A stretch of 5,596 nt of DNA, taken from the NCBI GenBank assembly GCA_029934675.1, contig JAOZLT010000101.1, forward strand, positions 1 through 5,596, read 5' to 3'. Position numbers and translations under genes: made by a program. The notes beneath the pieces are model-generated. The model did not search any database. It was not told the origin of the DNA and saw only the letters and a program-made list of their open reading frames with translations. This DNA comes from Candidatus Altimarinota bacterium (GTDB lineage Bacteria > Patescibacteriota > Gracilibacteria > UM-FILTER-43-11). Below, in pieces: positions 1 to 5,462 of this stretch (positions are counted from its first letter, which is position 1; every line of letters begins with the position of its first letter).

Positions 1-189
1 TGAGTTAGATTTCTCGATTGTTTCTTTTTCTTTTTGAATTGTCTTATTTATTTTATCGAGCACATTCATACTATTTCCACAGATTATCAACCTTCTTTGG
101 TCCAATGATGTAATTTCTTTTTTTAATAATATTTTGATTATGATGTGTTTTAGTTTTATATATCTACTACAATATTCTTTAAAATCCAT
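1..189 (-). CDS. Probable 5' end of an unidentified protein, cut by the window edge
   Basis: On the minus strand an ATG at 189-187 opens a frame with no stop for 63 codons to the left edge, so only the N-terminus is seen. The peptide begins MDFKEYCSRYIKLKH and ends in a charged stretch (KTIQKEKETIEK). It is rich in Lys, Ile and Glu, looks mostly helical, and shows no signal peptide, membrane segment or motif that I recognise. In DNA this AT-rich, 63 stop-free codons are unlikely but not impossible by chance. There is no Shine-Dalgarno sequence before the ATG, which is also true of the two certain genes here. A TTGACA box lies at 276-281 on the same strand, but I see no matching -10. The gene is co-directional with carB, yet 558 bases separate them, so it is probably a separate transcript. 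The function is unknown. Confidence 0.42.
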   Translation of the reverse strand, partial: MDFKEYCSRYIKLKHIIIKILLKKEITSLDQRRLIICGNSMNVLDKINKTIQKEKETIEKSNS

Positions 190-290
190 TAATTAGTGGG
201 TTAGTAATAAATGTTTTCAGCTATCTCGTTTTTTTTTGGCTATTTGCATTCAGCTTTTTTACATTACTTTTTAGCTGTCAAAAACCACGT

Positions 291-312
291 CAAACGAACG
301 TAGCTATTACAA
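291..312 (-). repeat. Isolated degraded copy of the tail repeat
   Basis: Read on the minus strand this stretch gives TTGTAATAGC (312 to 303), then a short CG-containing word (TACGTTCG), then TTTG. The 10-mer TTGTAATAGC is exactly the core that occurs at 5471-5480, 5497-5506 and 5564-5573 on the plus strand, where it is also followed by a CG-rich word and a TTTRTAAT flank. It therefore looks like a single diverged member of the same dispersed family, in the opposite orientation, on the other side of carB and the phosphatase gene. Confidence 0.4.
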
Positions 313-489
313 TAATTTTTTAAACAATTAAAAAATTAATTTTAAATTTCATGGTTTTTAATAATCATTTTTGTCAATTTTTTTTATTGTTTTCAGAGGT
401 GTAAAGTAATTTTTAATTTTTATGGAATGTAAATATTTTTGGAGTTACAATTAATTTTTTGTAATTAGTTTTTTCAAAGATTTTTCATC

Positions 490-537
490 AATTTTGTTGT
501 CAAGACTTTTTTAAAATTTTGTTGTCAAGACTTTTTT
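490..537. repeat. 23-bp perfect tandem repeat, two copies
   Basis: Identical 23-bp copies lie at 490-512 and 515-537, separated by two A residues, so the period is 25 bp. Each copy contains TTGTCAAGAC followed by six T. On the minus strand each copy reads six A, then GTC, then TTGACA, which looks like an A-tract UP-element joined to a consensus -35 box. No acceptable -10 stands 16-19 bp beyond either copy. The duplication is direct and exact, so it is either recent or maintained, for example as paired protein-binding sites. Confidence 0.85.
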
Positions 538-703
538 GCTGTTTTTCGAAATCAAGAAGAAATTAGGTTTTTTTAGATTTTTTGATAAAAATATTTGGTG
601 TAAATATATCTCGAAAACTGAAAACCTTATACTTAGATATCCTTAATAAACTGTTAATCAAAAAATAATAAAAGCAGTTACTGAAAATAGCCTATTACAG
701 TGA

Positions 704-732
704 GTGATATCAATCTGATATCATTTTGTCAA
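704..732 (-). promoter_or_regulatory. Candidate minus-strand promoter just past carB
   Basis: On the minus strand TTGACA (732-727) is followed after exactly 17 bp by TATCAC (709-704), preceded by TGA as an extended -10. The -35 is a 6/6 match and the -10 a 4/6 match to sigma70 consensus. It points left, away from carB, towards the partial gene at 1-189, but that start is about 510 bases away and nothing convincing lies between. It could give a long leader, a small RNA or nothing. The twin palindromes fill its spacer and -10. Confidence 0.35.
705..723. promoter_or_regulatory. Twin 8-bp palindromes, candidate operator
   Basis: Two perfect copies of the self-palindrome TGATATCA lie at 705-712 and 716-723, separated by ATC. 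Their centres are 11 bp apart, close to one helical turn, so two bound subunits would face the same side of the DNA. The pair lies between the -35 and -10 of the minus-strand promoter candidate and overlaps its -10, a usual place for a repressor site. The whole could also fold as an 8-bp stem with a 3-nt loop, but it is AT-rich and followed only by four T on the plus strand, so it would be a poor terminator. The carB stop is 25 bases away. Confidence 0.4.
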
Positions 733-747
733 TAAAAACTAATTAAA

Positions 748-3700
748 TCAATTCTTATACTCCCCCCACTCCTTCACCTTCAAATCCTCCACCCCATACA
801 CCTGCATTGAACGGATAAGTGTTTTAGCAACCTGTACATTTGTAATGAGAGGTATATTTCGGTCGATAGCTTTTCGGCGAATCAAATAACCGTCAGTCTG
901 TTCATCATGAGCGTAGTTGGTTGGGATGACTATGCAGAGGTCGAGTTTTCGTTTGTCGAGGTATTCGGCGATATTTGGTGATTTGCTCTTAGAAACTTTG
1001 AATAACTTAGTATTCTTAATCCCCTTCTCTGTCAGGAATTTGGATGTGCCTTCGGTTGCGAATAAGCTGAATCCCATCTTTATTAAACGCTTGGCAGTAT
1101 TTAACATATCAATCTTATCCTCCTGTTTACCAATGGATAACATAATGTTCTTTTTTGGAAGTCGTCCACCTGTTGCAAGGAAACCTTTTAAGAAAGCTTC
1201 TTCCATGTCATCGCCGAAACACGCAACCTCACCAGTACTTGCCATCTCTACACCCAGAACTGGATCTGCGCCTTTTAAACGAGGAAAACTGAATTGTGGG
1301 AATTTAACTCCTACATAATCCAAATCCATGGTCTGATATTTCACTTTCTTATCTACATCGTTTAGCATTGCGTTTGTGGCGATTTCGATAAAATTGTATT
1401 TGGTTACTTTGCTAACGAACGGGAATGAGCGGGAGGCGCGGAGGTTGCATTCAATAACTTTTATCCGATTCTGTTTTGCGAGAAACTGGATATTAAAAGG
1501 GCCTGTTATATTGAGTGATTTAGCTATTTGTTTACCGATTTTTTTTATCCTTCTCATTGTTTCGAGATAGGTTTTTTGAGGAGGCAATACGATTGTTGCG
1601 TCACCGGAGTGAACACCAGCATTTTCGATATGCTCAGCTATCGCATAAATCAGTACATCGCCTTTGTGTGCTACAGCATCCATCTCTATTTCTCGGTTTC
1701 CGACTTCGAATTTAGAGATTACTACTGGCGCCTCGTCGTTGATTCGAACAGCTTTTCCAAGGAAGTTTTCAAGTTCTTCGTGATTATGCGCCACTCTCAT
1801 CGCAGCGCCGGAGAGTACATAACTTGGACGAACTAGCACCGGATATCCGACTTTATTAGCAAATTTGTATGCGTCTTCGATTTTTATAAATGCTTTCCAC
1901 AAAGGCTGATCGACTTTTAATTCATCAAGTAATGCGGAGAACTTATCACGAGATTCGGCGCGATCGATACTTTCTGGCGGAGTTCCCATAATCTTTACCT
2001 TGTTTACGGCCAGTTTGTTGACGAGGTTATTAGGGATTTGACCGCCCATGGAAATTACTGTTCCGTTTGGTTTTTCTTTATCGTAAATATCCAGTACACG
2101 TTCGAGTGAGAGTTCATCAAAATATAGCTTATCGCATTCGTCAAAATCGGTACTTACGGTTTCTGGATTGTAGTTGACCATTATCGTTTCGTACTTCTTT
2201 TTTTTCAGAGATTTGATTGCATTTACACAACACCAGTCGAATTCAACTGATGAACCGATGCAGTATGGGCCGGAGCCGAGGACCATAGCTTTCTTAATTT
2301 TGGATTTTGGATTTTGAATTTTGGATTTCTCGTAATCTACATCATTCTTATTTCCCCAATATGTGAGATATAGGTAGTTGGTTTTGGCTGGAAATTCGGC
2401 ACCAAGAGTATCGATTTGTTTTACAACAGGGATAACTCCGAGTTTTTTGCGAAATTCACGTACTTTGTATTCATGTTCTCCTATCAGAATTCCGATTTGC
2501 CTATCACTAAAGCCTGCTTTCTTCGTCTTATCCATTAGGTCGGTTGAGATGTTTGTGAGAACCTTTTTACTCTTCACTTTTTTAGCGGTTGTACGGATGT
2601 TTTTTAGTTTATGAAGAAACCATGAATCGATTCCGGTCATCTTATGAAGTTTTTCTATCGGATAACCTTTATCAATAGCTAGCGCTAGAGCGAATATGCG
2701 GAATGGGGTTGGATTTTCTATGGCTTTATCCAAATCTTTAAAATCATGGAAGCCTGGTTCTAAACCATAAGCTCCTACTTGTATCATACGAAGGCCTTTT
2801 TGCAGAACTTCCTCAAAATTACGACCAAGGGCCATAACCTCTCCTACCGATTTCATCTCTGATGTTATCTGATCGCTGACTTTACGGAACTTATTTAAAT
2901 CCCATCTTGGAATTTTAAGTGCTACATAATCCAGTGCAGGCTCAAAGCATGCTGATGTCTTTTGTGTAACAGTATTTTTAAGCTCATTTAATGCGTATCC
3001 AAGACCTAATTTGGCGGCAATGTATGCAAGAGGGTAACCAGTAGCTTTGGATGCGAGAGCGGACGAACGGGAAAGACGGGCGTTTACTTCAATCACACGA
3101 TAATCATCTGATTTCGGATCAAGCGCATATTGAATATTGCATTCCCCCACTATTCCAAGATGACGGATGGTTTTGAGTGCAATATTTCTGAGCTTCTGGT
3201 ACTCGTGGTTAGTCAAAGTTTGAGATGGTGCAATTACAATAGATTCTCCTGTATGGATTCCGAGTGGATCGAAGTTTTCCATATTACAAACTGTGATGCA
3301 GTTATCTTTGCAGTCACGTACAACCTCATACTCAATCTCCTTCCAGCCTTTCAGATATTCTTCTATTAAAACTTGTGGAGAGGTAGTAAAGGCTTTGCTG
3401 AGAACTGAATTTAATTCTTTATCGTTCTTTGCTACACCGGAGCCTAATCCACCAAGTGCGAAAGCTGCACGTATCATAACTGGATATCCGATTATTTTGA
3501 CCGCTTTCTTACATTGTTCAACTGTATTACATGCCCTGCTTTCTGGCGATTTTATGCCAATTTCTTTCAAAGCATCTTTAAATAGCTGTCGGTCTTCGGT
3601 TAGTTGGATTGATTTAATAGGAGTACCCAAAACCCTCACCTTATGTTTTTTTAAAACTCCACTTTCAAATAACTCCACTCCACAATTTAAAGCGGTCTGG

Positions 3701-3975
3701 CCACCAAAGCTAAGAGCTATAGCATCCGGTTTTTCTTTTTTAATTATCTGTTCTACGAAAAATGGTGTGACTGGCAAGAAATATATCTTACTTGCCAGAC
3801 CTTTTGATGTTTGGTTTGTGGCGATGTTTGGGTTAATGAGAACCACTTTTATACCCTCTTCTTTAAAGGCTTTTATTGCTTGTGAACCGGAATAGTCAAA
3901 CTCACCAGCTTCGCCGATTTTTAAGGCGCCAGAACCTAATAATAGGACTTTCTTTATGTTTTTTGCTGTTTTCAT
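748..3975 (-). CDS. carB: Carbamoyl-phosphate synthase large subunit
   Basis: CarB makes carbamoyl phosphate from bicarbonate, two ATP and ammonia delivered by the glutaminase subunit CarA, for pyrimidine and arginine synthesis in the cytosol. The 1075 residues match the family length (E. coli 1073). The N-terminal carboxyphosphate half is about 1-400, the oligomerisation domain 401-545, the carbamoyl-phosphate half 562-935 and the MGS-like regulatory domain 936-1075. ATP-grasp residues are visible in both halves: R129, R169, G175-G176, E215, H241, E296, N298; and R676, R716, H789, E842, N844. In the regulatory domain K954, T974, T977 and K993 match E. coli effector-binding positions by eye, whereas the later N/T pair is not clearly kept. 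The sequence is of the Bacteroidota/eukaryotic type. A repeat-derived insert lies at 550-560. The start at 3975 fits the family N-terminus (NIKKVLLLGSGALKIGEAGEFDYSG family block begins at residue 6) and has no Shine-Dalgarno; the stop is TGA. No carA is in the window, and the gene stands alone on its strand. Confidence 0.98.
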   Translation of the reverse strand: MKTAKNIKKVLLLGSGALKIGEAGEFDYSGSQAIKAFKEEGIKVVLINPNIATNQTSKGLASKIYFLPVTPFFVEQIIKKEKPDAIALSFGGQTALNCGVELFESGVLKKHKVRVLGTPIKSIQLTEDRQLFKDALKEIGIKSPESRACNTVEQCKKAVKIIGYPVMIRAAFALGGLGSGVAKNDKELNSVLSKAFTTSPQVLIEEYLKGWKEIEYEVVRDCKDNCITVCNMENFDPLGIHTGESIVIAPSQTLTNHEYQKLRNIALKTIRHLGIVGECNIQYALDPKSDDYRVIEVNARLSRSSALASKATGYPLAYIAAKLGLGYALNELKNTVTQKTSACFEPALDYVALKIPRWDLNKFRKVSDQITSEMKSVGEVMALGRNFEEVLQKGLRMIQVGAYGLEPGFHDFKDLDKAIENPTPFRIFALALAIDKGYPIEKLHKMTGIDSWFLHKLKNIRTTAKKVKSKKVLTNISTDLMDKTKKAGFSDRQIGILIGEHEYKVREFRKKLGVIPVVKQIDTLGAEFPAKTNYLYLTYWGNKNDVDYEKSKIQNPKSKIKKAMVLGSGPYCIGSSVEFDWCCVNAIKSLKKKKYETIMVNYNPETVSTDFDECDKLYFDELSLERVLDIYDKEKPNGTVISMGGQIPNNLVNKLAVNKVKIMGTPPESIDRAESRDKFSALLDELKVDQPLWKAFIKIEDAYKFANKVGYPVLVRPSYVLSGAAMRVAHNHEELENFLGKAVRINDEAPVVISKFEVGNREIEMDAVAHKGDVLIYAIAEHIENAGVHSGDATIVLPPQKTYLETMRRIKKIGKQIAKSLNITGPFNIQFLAKQNRIKVIECNLRASRSFPFVSKVTKYNFIEIATNAMLNDVDKKVKYQTMDLDYVGVKFPQFSFPRLKGADPVLGVEMASTGEVACFGDDMEEAFLKGFLATGGRLPKKNIMLSIGKQEDKIDMLNTAKRLIKMGFSLFATEGTSKFLTEKGIKNTKLFKVSKSKSPNIAEYLDKRKLDLCIVIPTNYAHDEQTDGYLIRRKAIDRNIPLITNVQVAKTLIRSMQVYGVEDLKVKEWGEYKN
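2296..2328 (-). repeat. Heptamer microsatellite inside carB
   Basis: On the coding strand this 33-bp stretch is a tandem run of AAAATCC and AAAATTC heptamers, about four and a half units. It encodes residues 550-560 (KSKIQNPKSKI), exactly in the linker between the two homologous halves of CarB. Compared with my recollection of human CPS1, the linker between the TY of the oligomerisation domain and the MVLG that opens the second half is about ten residues longer (24 against 14). Heptamers of this kind are known as intergenic short tandem repeats in cyanobacteria and are common in genomes of uncultured bacteria. The in-frame placement suggests an expansion or insertion that the linker tolerates. 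Confidence 0.75.
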
Positions 3976-4008
3976 ATTACTTAATGAATAATTTAGAATT
4001 TATAATCT

Positions 4009-4069
4009 CCAATTTCCAGTTTATTTCGAGATTCGAATTTAGAATATTTAAACATTATTTGGAAATTGG
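4009..4069. repeat. 10-bp inverted repeat in the carB leader
   Basis: CCAATTTCCA at 4009-4018 is perfectly complementary to TGGAAATTGG at 4060-4069, with a 41-nt loop between. In a carB transcript the stem would end 33 nt before the start codon. The loop contains a TTCGAA palindrome. The arms and the nearby AATTTAGAAT pair resemble low-complexity dispersed words common between genes in uncultured bacterial genomes, so this may be a small repeat element and not a regulatory RNA. Confidence 0.55.
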
Positions 4070-4103
4070 TTATTCAAAATTCGACATTGCTTTTTTTATT
4101 TAT

Positions 4104-4127
4104 AAAAAAAGCAGGTTTTCCCTGCTT
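4104..4127 (-). terminator. Intrinsic terminator, possible carB attenuator
   Basis: Read on the minus strand, AAGCAGG pairs with CCTGCTT (4127-4121 with 4115-4109) around the loop GAAAA, and the stem runs directly into seven T (4110-4104). This is a classic Rho-independent terminator. In the plus direction the stem is followed only by TTCATT, so it acts mainly leftward. No minus-strand gene lies immediately upstream of it: its right-hand neighbour is the plus-strand phosphatase gene. The only obvious transcript that could reach it is the carB leader, so attenuation of carB is the simplest role. Shielding carB from antisense read-through is the alternative. Confidence 0.8.
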
Positions 4128-4229
4128 CATTACAGTTTCTGAAAGCTAATAAATTGTGCATAGTTCTGTTTCATATTTCTGGATTAGTTTAGTGGAATTT
4201 TTCTACTTGTGCAACTTTTTATTTTGTAT

Positions 4230-4258
4230 GTTATATATTATATTTGATATTTTGTCTA
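4230..4258 (-). promoter_or_regulatory. Candidate carB promoter
   Basis: On the minus strand TAGACA (4258-4253, 5/6 match) is followed after exactly 17 bp by TATAAC (4235-4230, 5/6 match). The predicted start is near 4223, giving a leader of about 248 nt that includes the terminator hairpin. I found no better pair between 4223 and the carB start. Its -35 lies inside the spacer of the phosphatase promoter, so the two cannot be occupied at once. In DNA this AT-rich, chance -10 matches are common, hence the moderate confidence. Confidence 0.45.
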
Positions 4259-4272
4259 TTTTATGTTATAAT
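4244..4272 (+). promoter_or_regulatory. Promoter of the PP2C gene
   Basis: TTGATA (4244-4249, 5/6 match) is followed after exactly 17 bp by TATAAT (4267-4272, 6/6), preceded by TGT as an extended -10. Transcription should start near 4279, leaving about 19 nt of A-rich leader before the ATG and no Shine-Dalgarno sequence. A TATATTTG at 4239-4246 matches the Bacteroidota -7 consensus TAnnTTTG, but there is no TTTG at the required distance upstream, so the sigma70-type reading is better. Confidence 0.75.
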
Positions 4273-4297
4273 TAAATCTTAAAACTAATAAAAAAAT

Positions 4298-5311
4298 ATG
4301 CCATCATCGAATCAGCCACTTGAGGATCAAGATCCAAAACTCATTCGCCCTACCCATACGGAACATAATGCAATTGTCCCTGTAATACCTTTGAATAGAA
4401 AGGCTATTAAAGATGCTCTAATGGAACATACTCCTCTTGCTGATGAGGATATCGAAATTATACAAGAACCAGAAATATTAGATGGAGAAGGATTAAATTC
4501 TTTATCAGAAGATATTCGAGAATTTACACTTCTGTTAGGCGATAAGGTATATGGTGCCACAGATAAAGGTGTAGAATATAAGGGTTGGAACGAAGACCGT
4601 GTAGGCATTAATCCCGAGGACAATGTTGTTATTGTTGCTGATGGGATGGGAGGTATGAGTCAAGGAGATGAAGCTGCACAATGTGTTGTGGAAGCATTTT
4701 TAGATTGGGGTACAAATCCAACTGACGCTGCTACTTGTGCCAGTGGCCTTATGACCACTGAGGGGATTGATCAAGGTGGAGCGTGCTATATTTCTGCGCA
4801 TATAACCAAAATTGATGGTCAAAAATATATAAATTTATCGCAAGCTGGTGATGTTAAAGCAATAATAATCAGAGATGAGCAATTAATCTTTGAATCAAAA
4901 GACCAAAGCTATGTACAACATCTTGTTAATAAGGGGGCTATAAGTGAAAATGAGGCACTGTCTCACCCTCAACGGAACATGGTTATGAATGCAATTACTA
5001 AAACTAAGCATGAACCCCGAGTTTATCAACCTATACCCGTAAACAATGATGATATTGTGATAATTATGACTGATGGGATTTCTGATAATATACAGTCTGA
5101 TGAACTTTTGACTCTTATAAAAGGTAAAAGTACTAAGGATATTATACCTACATTATCTGAAGAGACTGATGATAGAATGAAAAATTGCGAAAAAATTAAA
5201 GATTTAACAGATAAAAATGGAGGCAGATTCAAACTTGGAAAATACTATGATGGCTTTAAATCTGAACCAAAAAAGGATAATAGAGGGATTGCTATAATAG
5301 AAATTAGTTAA
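4298..5311 (+). CDS. PP2C (PPM) family serine/threonine protein phosphatase
   Basis: The product (337 residues) is a metal-dependent phosphatase that removes phosphate from Ser/Thr (or acts in partner-switching), predicted cytosolic since no signal peptide or membrane segment is seen. PPM motifs appear in order: WNEDR (97-101), VADGMGG (113-119), the AGD strand (183-185), DxSxVQxLV with the following HPxRN-like turn (202-227), TDGxxD (258-263) and the final DN (327-328). Metal ligands are likely D100, D115, D259 and D327, with D185 possibly at a third site. The phosphate-binding Arg three residues before NED is Lys here (K95). The core starts near residue 80. The first 79 residues form a polar, acidic, probably flexible extension, so the protein is longer than a bare bacterial PP2C of about 240-260. 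About 19 extra residues stand between GG (308-309) and DN. The ATG at 4298 fits the promoter 19 nt upstream. The likely partner Ser/Thr kinase is not in the window, and the substrate is unknown. Confidence 0.95.
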   Translation: MPSSNQPLEDQDPKLIRPTHTEHNAIVPVIPLNRKAIKDALMEHTPLADEDIEIIQEPEILDGEGLNSLSEDIREFTLLLGDKVYGATDKGVEYKGWNEDRVGINPEDNVVIVADGMGGMSQGDEAAQCVVEAFLDWGTNPTDAATCASGLMTTEGIDQGGACYISAHITKIDGQKYINLSQAGDVKAIIIRDEQLIFESKDQSYVQHLVNKGAISENEALSHPQRNMVMNAITKTKHEPRVYQPIPVNNDDIVIIMTDGISDNIQSDELLTLIKGKSTKDIIPTLSEETDDRMKNCEKIKDLTDKNGGRFKLGKYYDGFKSEPKKDNRGIAIIEIS

Positions 5312-5462
5312 TTATTAGAAAATTAAAAAGATTAGAAAACGCCTCTTCGAGGCTATTAGAAGATTAGAAACGTTCGTTATGCTCACTATTACGAGGTTAC
5401 AAGATTAAAAGATTAGAAGATTATAAAATTAGAAAATTACAAGGTTAGAAGATTATTTGCTA
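5312..5462 (+). repeat. A-rich ATTAGAA repeat array after the phosphatase gene
   Basis: Directly after the stop the plus strand becomes a chain of related A-rich words: GATTAGAA at 5330-5337, 5362-5369 and 5411-5418, and the 12-mer ATTAGAAAATTA at 5314-5325 and 5428-5439. They are broken by CG-containing words at 5341-5353 and 5371-5395. No reading frame or promoter is convincing. It is the mirror partner of the T-rich array that follows, since TTACAAGATTAAAA at 5397-5410 is the exact complement of 5463-5476. This looks like a dispersed intergenic repeat family, not a mobile element with its own gene. Confidence 0.65.
5341..5353 (-). terminator. Short GC hairpin, weak terminator candidate
   Basis: GCCTC (5341-5345) pairs with GAGGC (5349-5353) around TTC, 29 bases after the phosphatase stop. 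On the plus strand TATTAG follows, so it is not a standard terminator for the phosphatase. On the minus strand it is followed by GTTTTC and then a T-rich stretch, so it might end a transcript arriving from the right. It may instead be one of the CG words of the repeat array. Confidence 0.3.

Larger units (their letters stand above)
190..747. other. AT-rich intergenic region without a convincing gene
   Basis: This spacer is very T-rich on the plus strand and has frequent stops in all frames. It contains a degraded copy of the tail repeat (291-312), a 23-bp tandem repeat (490-537), five exact TTGACA boxes on the minus strand (276-281, 372-377, 498-503, 523-528, 727-732) and twin palindromes next to the carB stop (705-723). 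A small inverted repeat, TTACAA/TTGTAA, lies at 445-450 and 459-464. Beyond the carB stop on the minus strand there is only a weak imperfect hairpin near 700-680 followed by a T-rich run, so I do not call a carB terminator. No tRNA-like or other structured RNA is evident. Confidence 0.6.
3976..4297. other. Divergent intergenic region between carB and the phosphatase gene
   Basis: This 322-base stretch separates the two start codons and contains no credible gene. From the carB side it holds a direct repeat of AATTTAGAAT (3990-3999 and 4036-4045), a long-armed inverted repeat (4009-4069), an intrinsic terminator on the minus strand (4104-4127), two copies of TTGTGCA (4154-4160 and 4207-4213), and two interleaved divergent promoters (4230-4272). 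If the carB promoter call is right, carB has an untranslated leader of about 245-250 nt, whereas the phosphatase mRNA has a leader of only about 20 nt. Confidence 0.6.

Noticed and set aside
211..303. Plus-strand 30-codon frame with a hydrophobic, Phe-rich peptide resembling a small membrane protein
   Set aside because: The Phe content follows from the T-rich DNA, there is no ribosome-binding site or promoter, and its end runs through the degraded tail repeat.
490..537. Two-copy 23-bp repeat as a CRISPR remnant
   Set aside because: The spacing between copies is only 2 bp, so there is no spacer, and no cas gene is near.
748..750. TGA at the end of carB as a possible Gly codon (code 25 of Gracilibacteria/Absconditabacteria)
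   Set aside because: Read-through would add only three residues before TAG. The visible glycines use GGN codons, and about 1,400 codons of the two genes contain no in-frame TGA.
3293..3895. A 200-codon stop-free frame on the plus strand, antisense to carB, and shorter ones at 917-1318, 1528-1836 and 2378-2614
   Set aside because: All lie opposite strongly conserved CarB coding sequence, and their translations are low-quality Ser/Leu/Phe-rich strings with no family match.
4074..4130. Minus-strand 18-codon frame that starts in the terminator stem and could be a leader peptide
   Set aside because: Its codons simply read the terminator hairpin and T-tract. It has no run of regulatory codons (Arg or others) and no ribosome-binding site.
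3876..4142. Plus-strand frame of 88 codons spanning the carB start and the leader
   Set aside because: It is translated repeat sequence (EFIISNFQF-like peptides) plus antisense carB; such strings recur wherever these AT-rich words occur and are not proteins.
4170..4190. AATCCAGA in the carB leader, similar to the first half of the PyrR-binding consensus
   Set aside because: The GAGAGG part of the consensus is missing and no antiterminator stem forms around it, so the match is too short to claim PyrR control.
4327..4623. Minus-strand frame of 98 codons inside the phosphatase gene
   Set aside because: It is the antisense shadow of a conserved PP2C coding region with no independent support.
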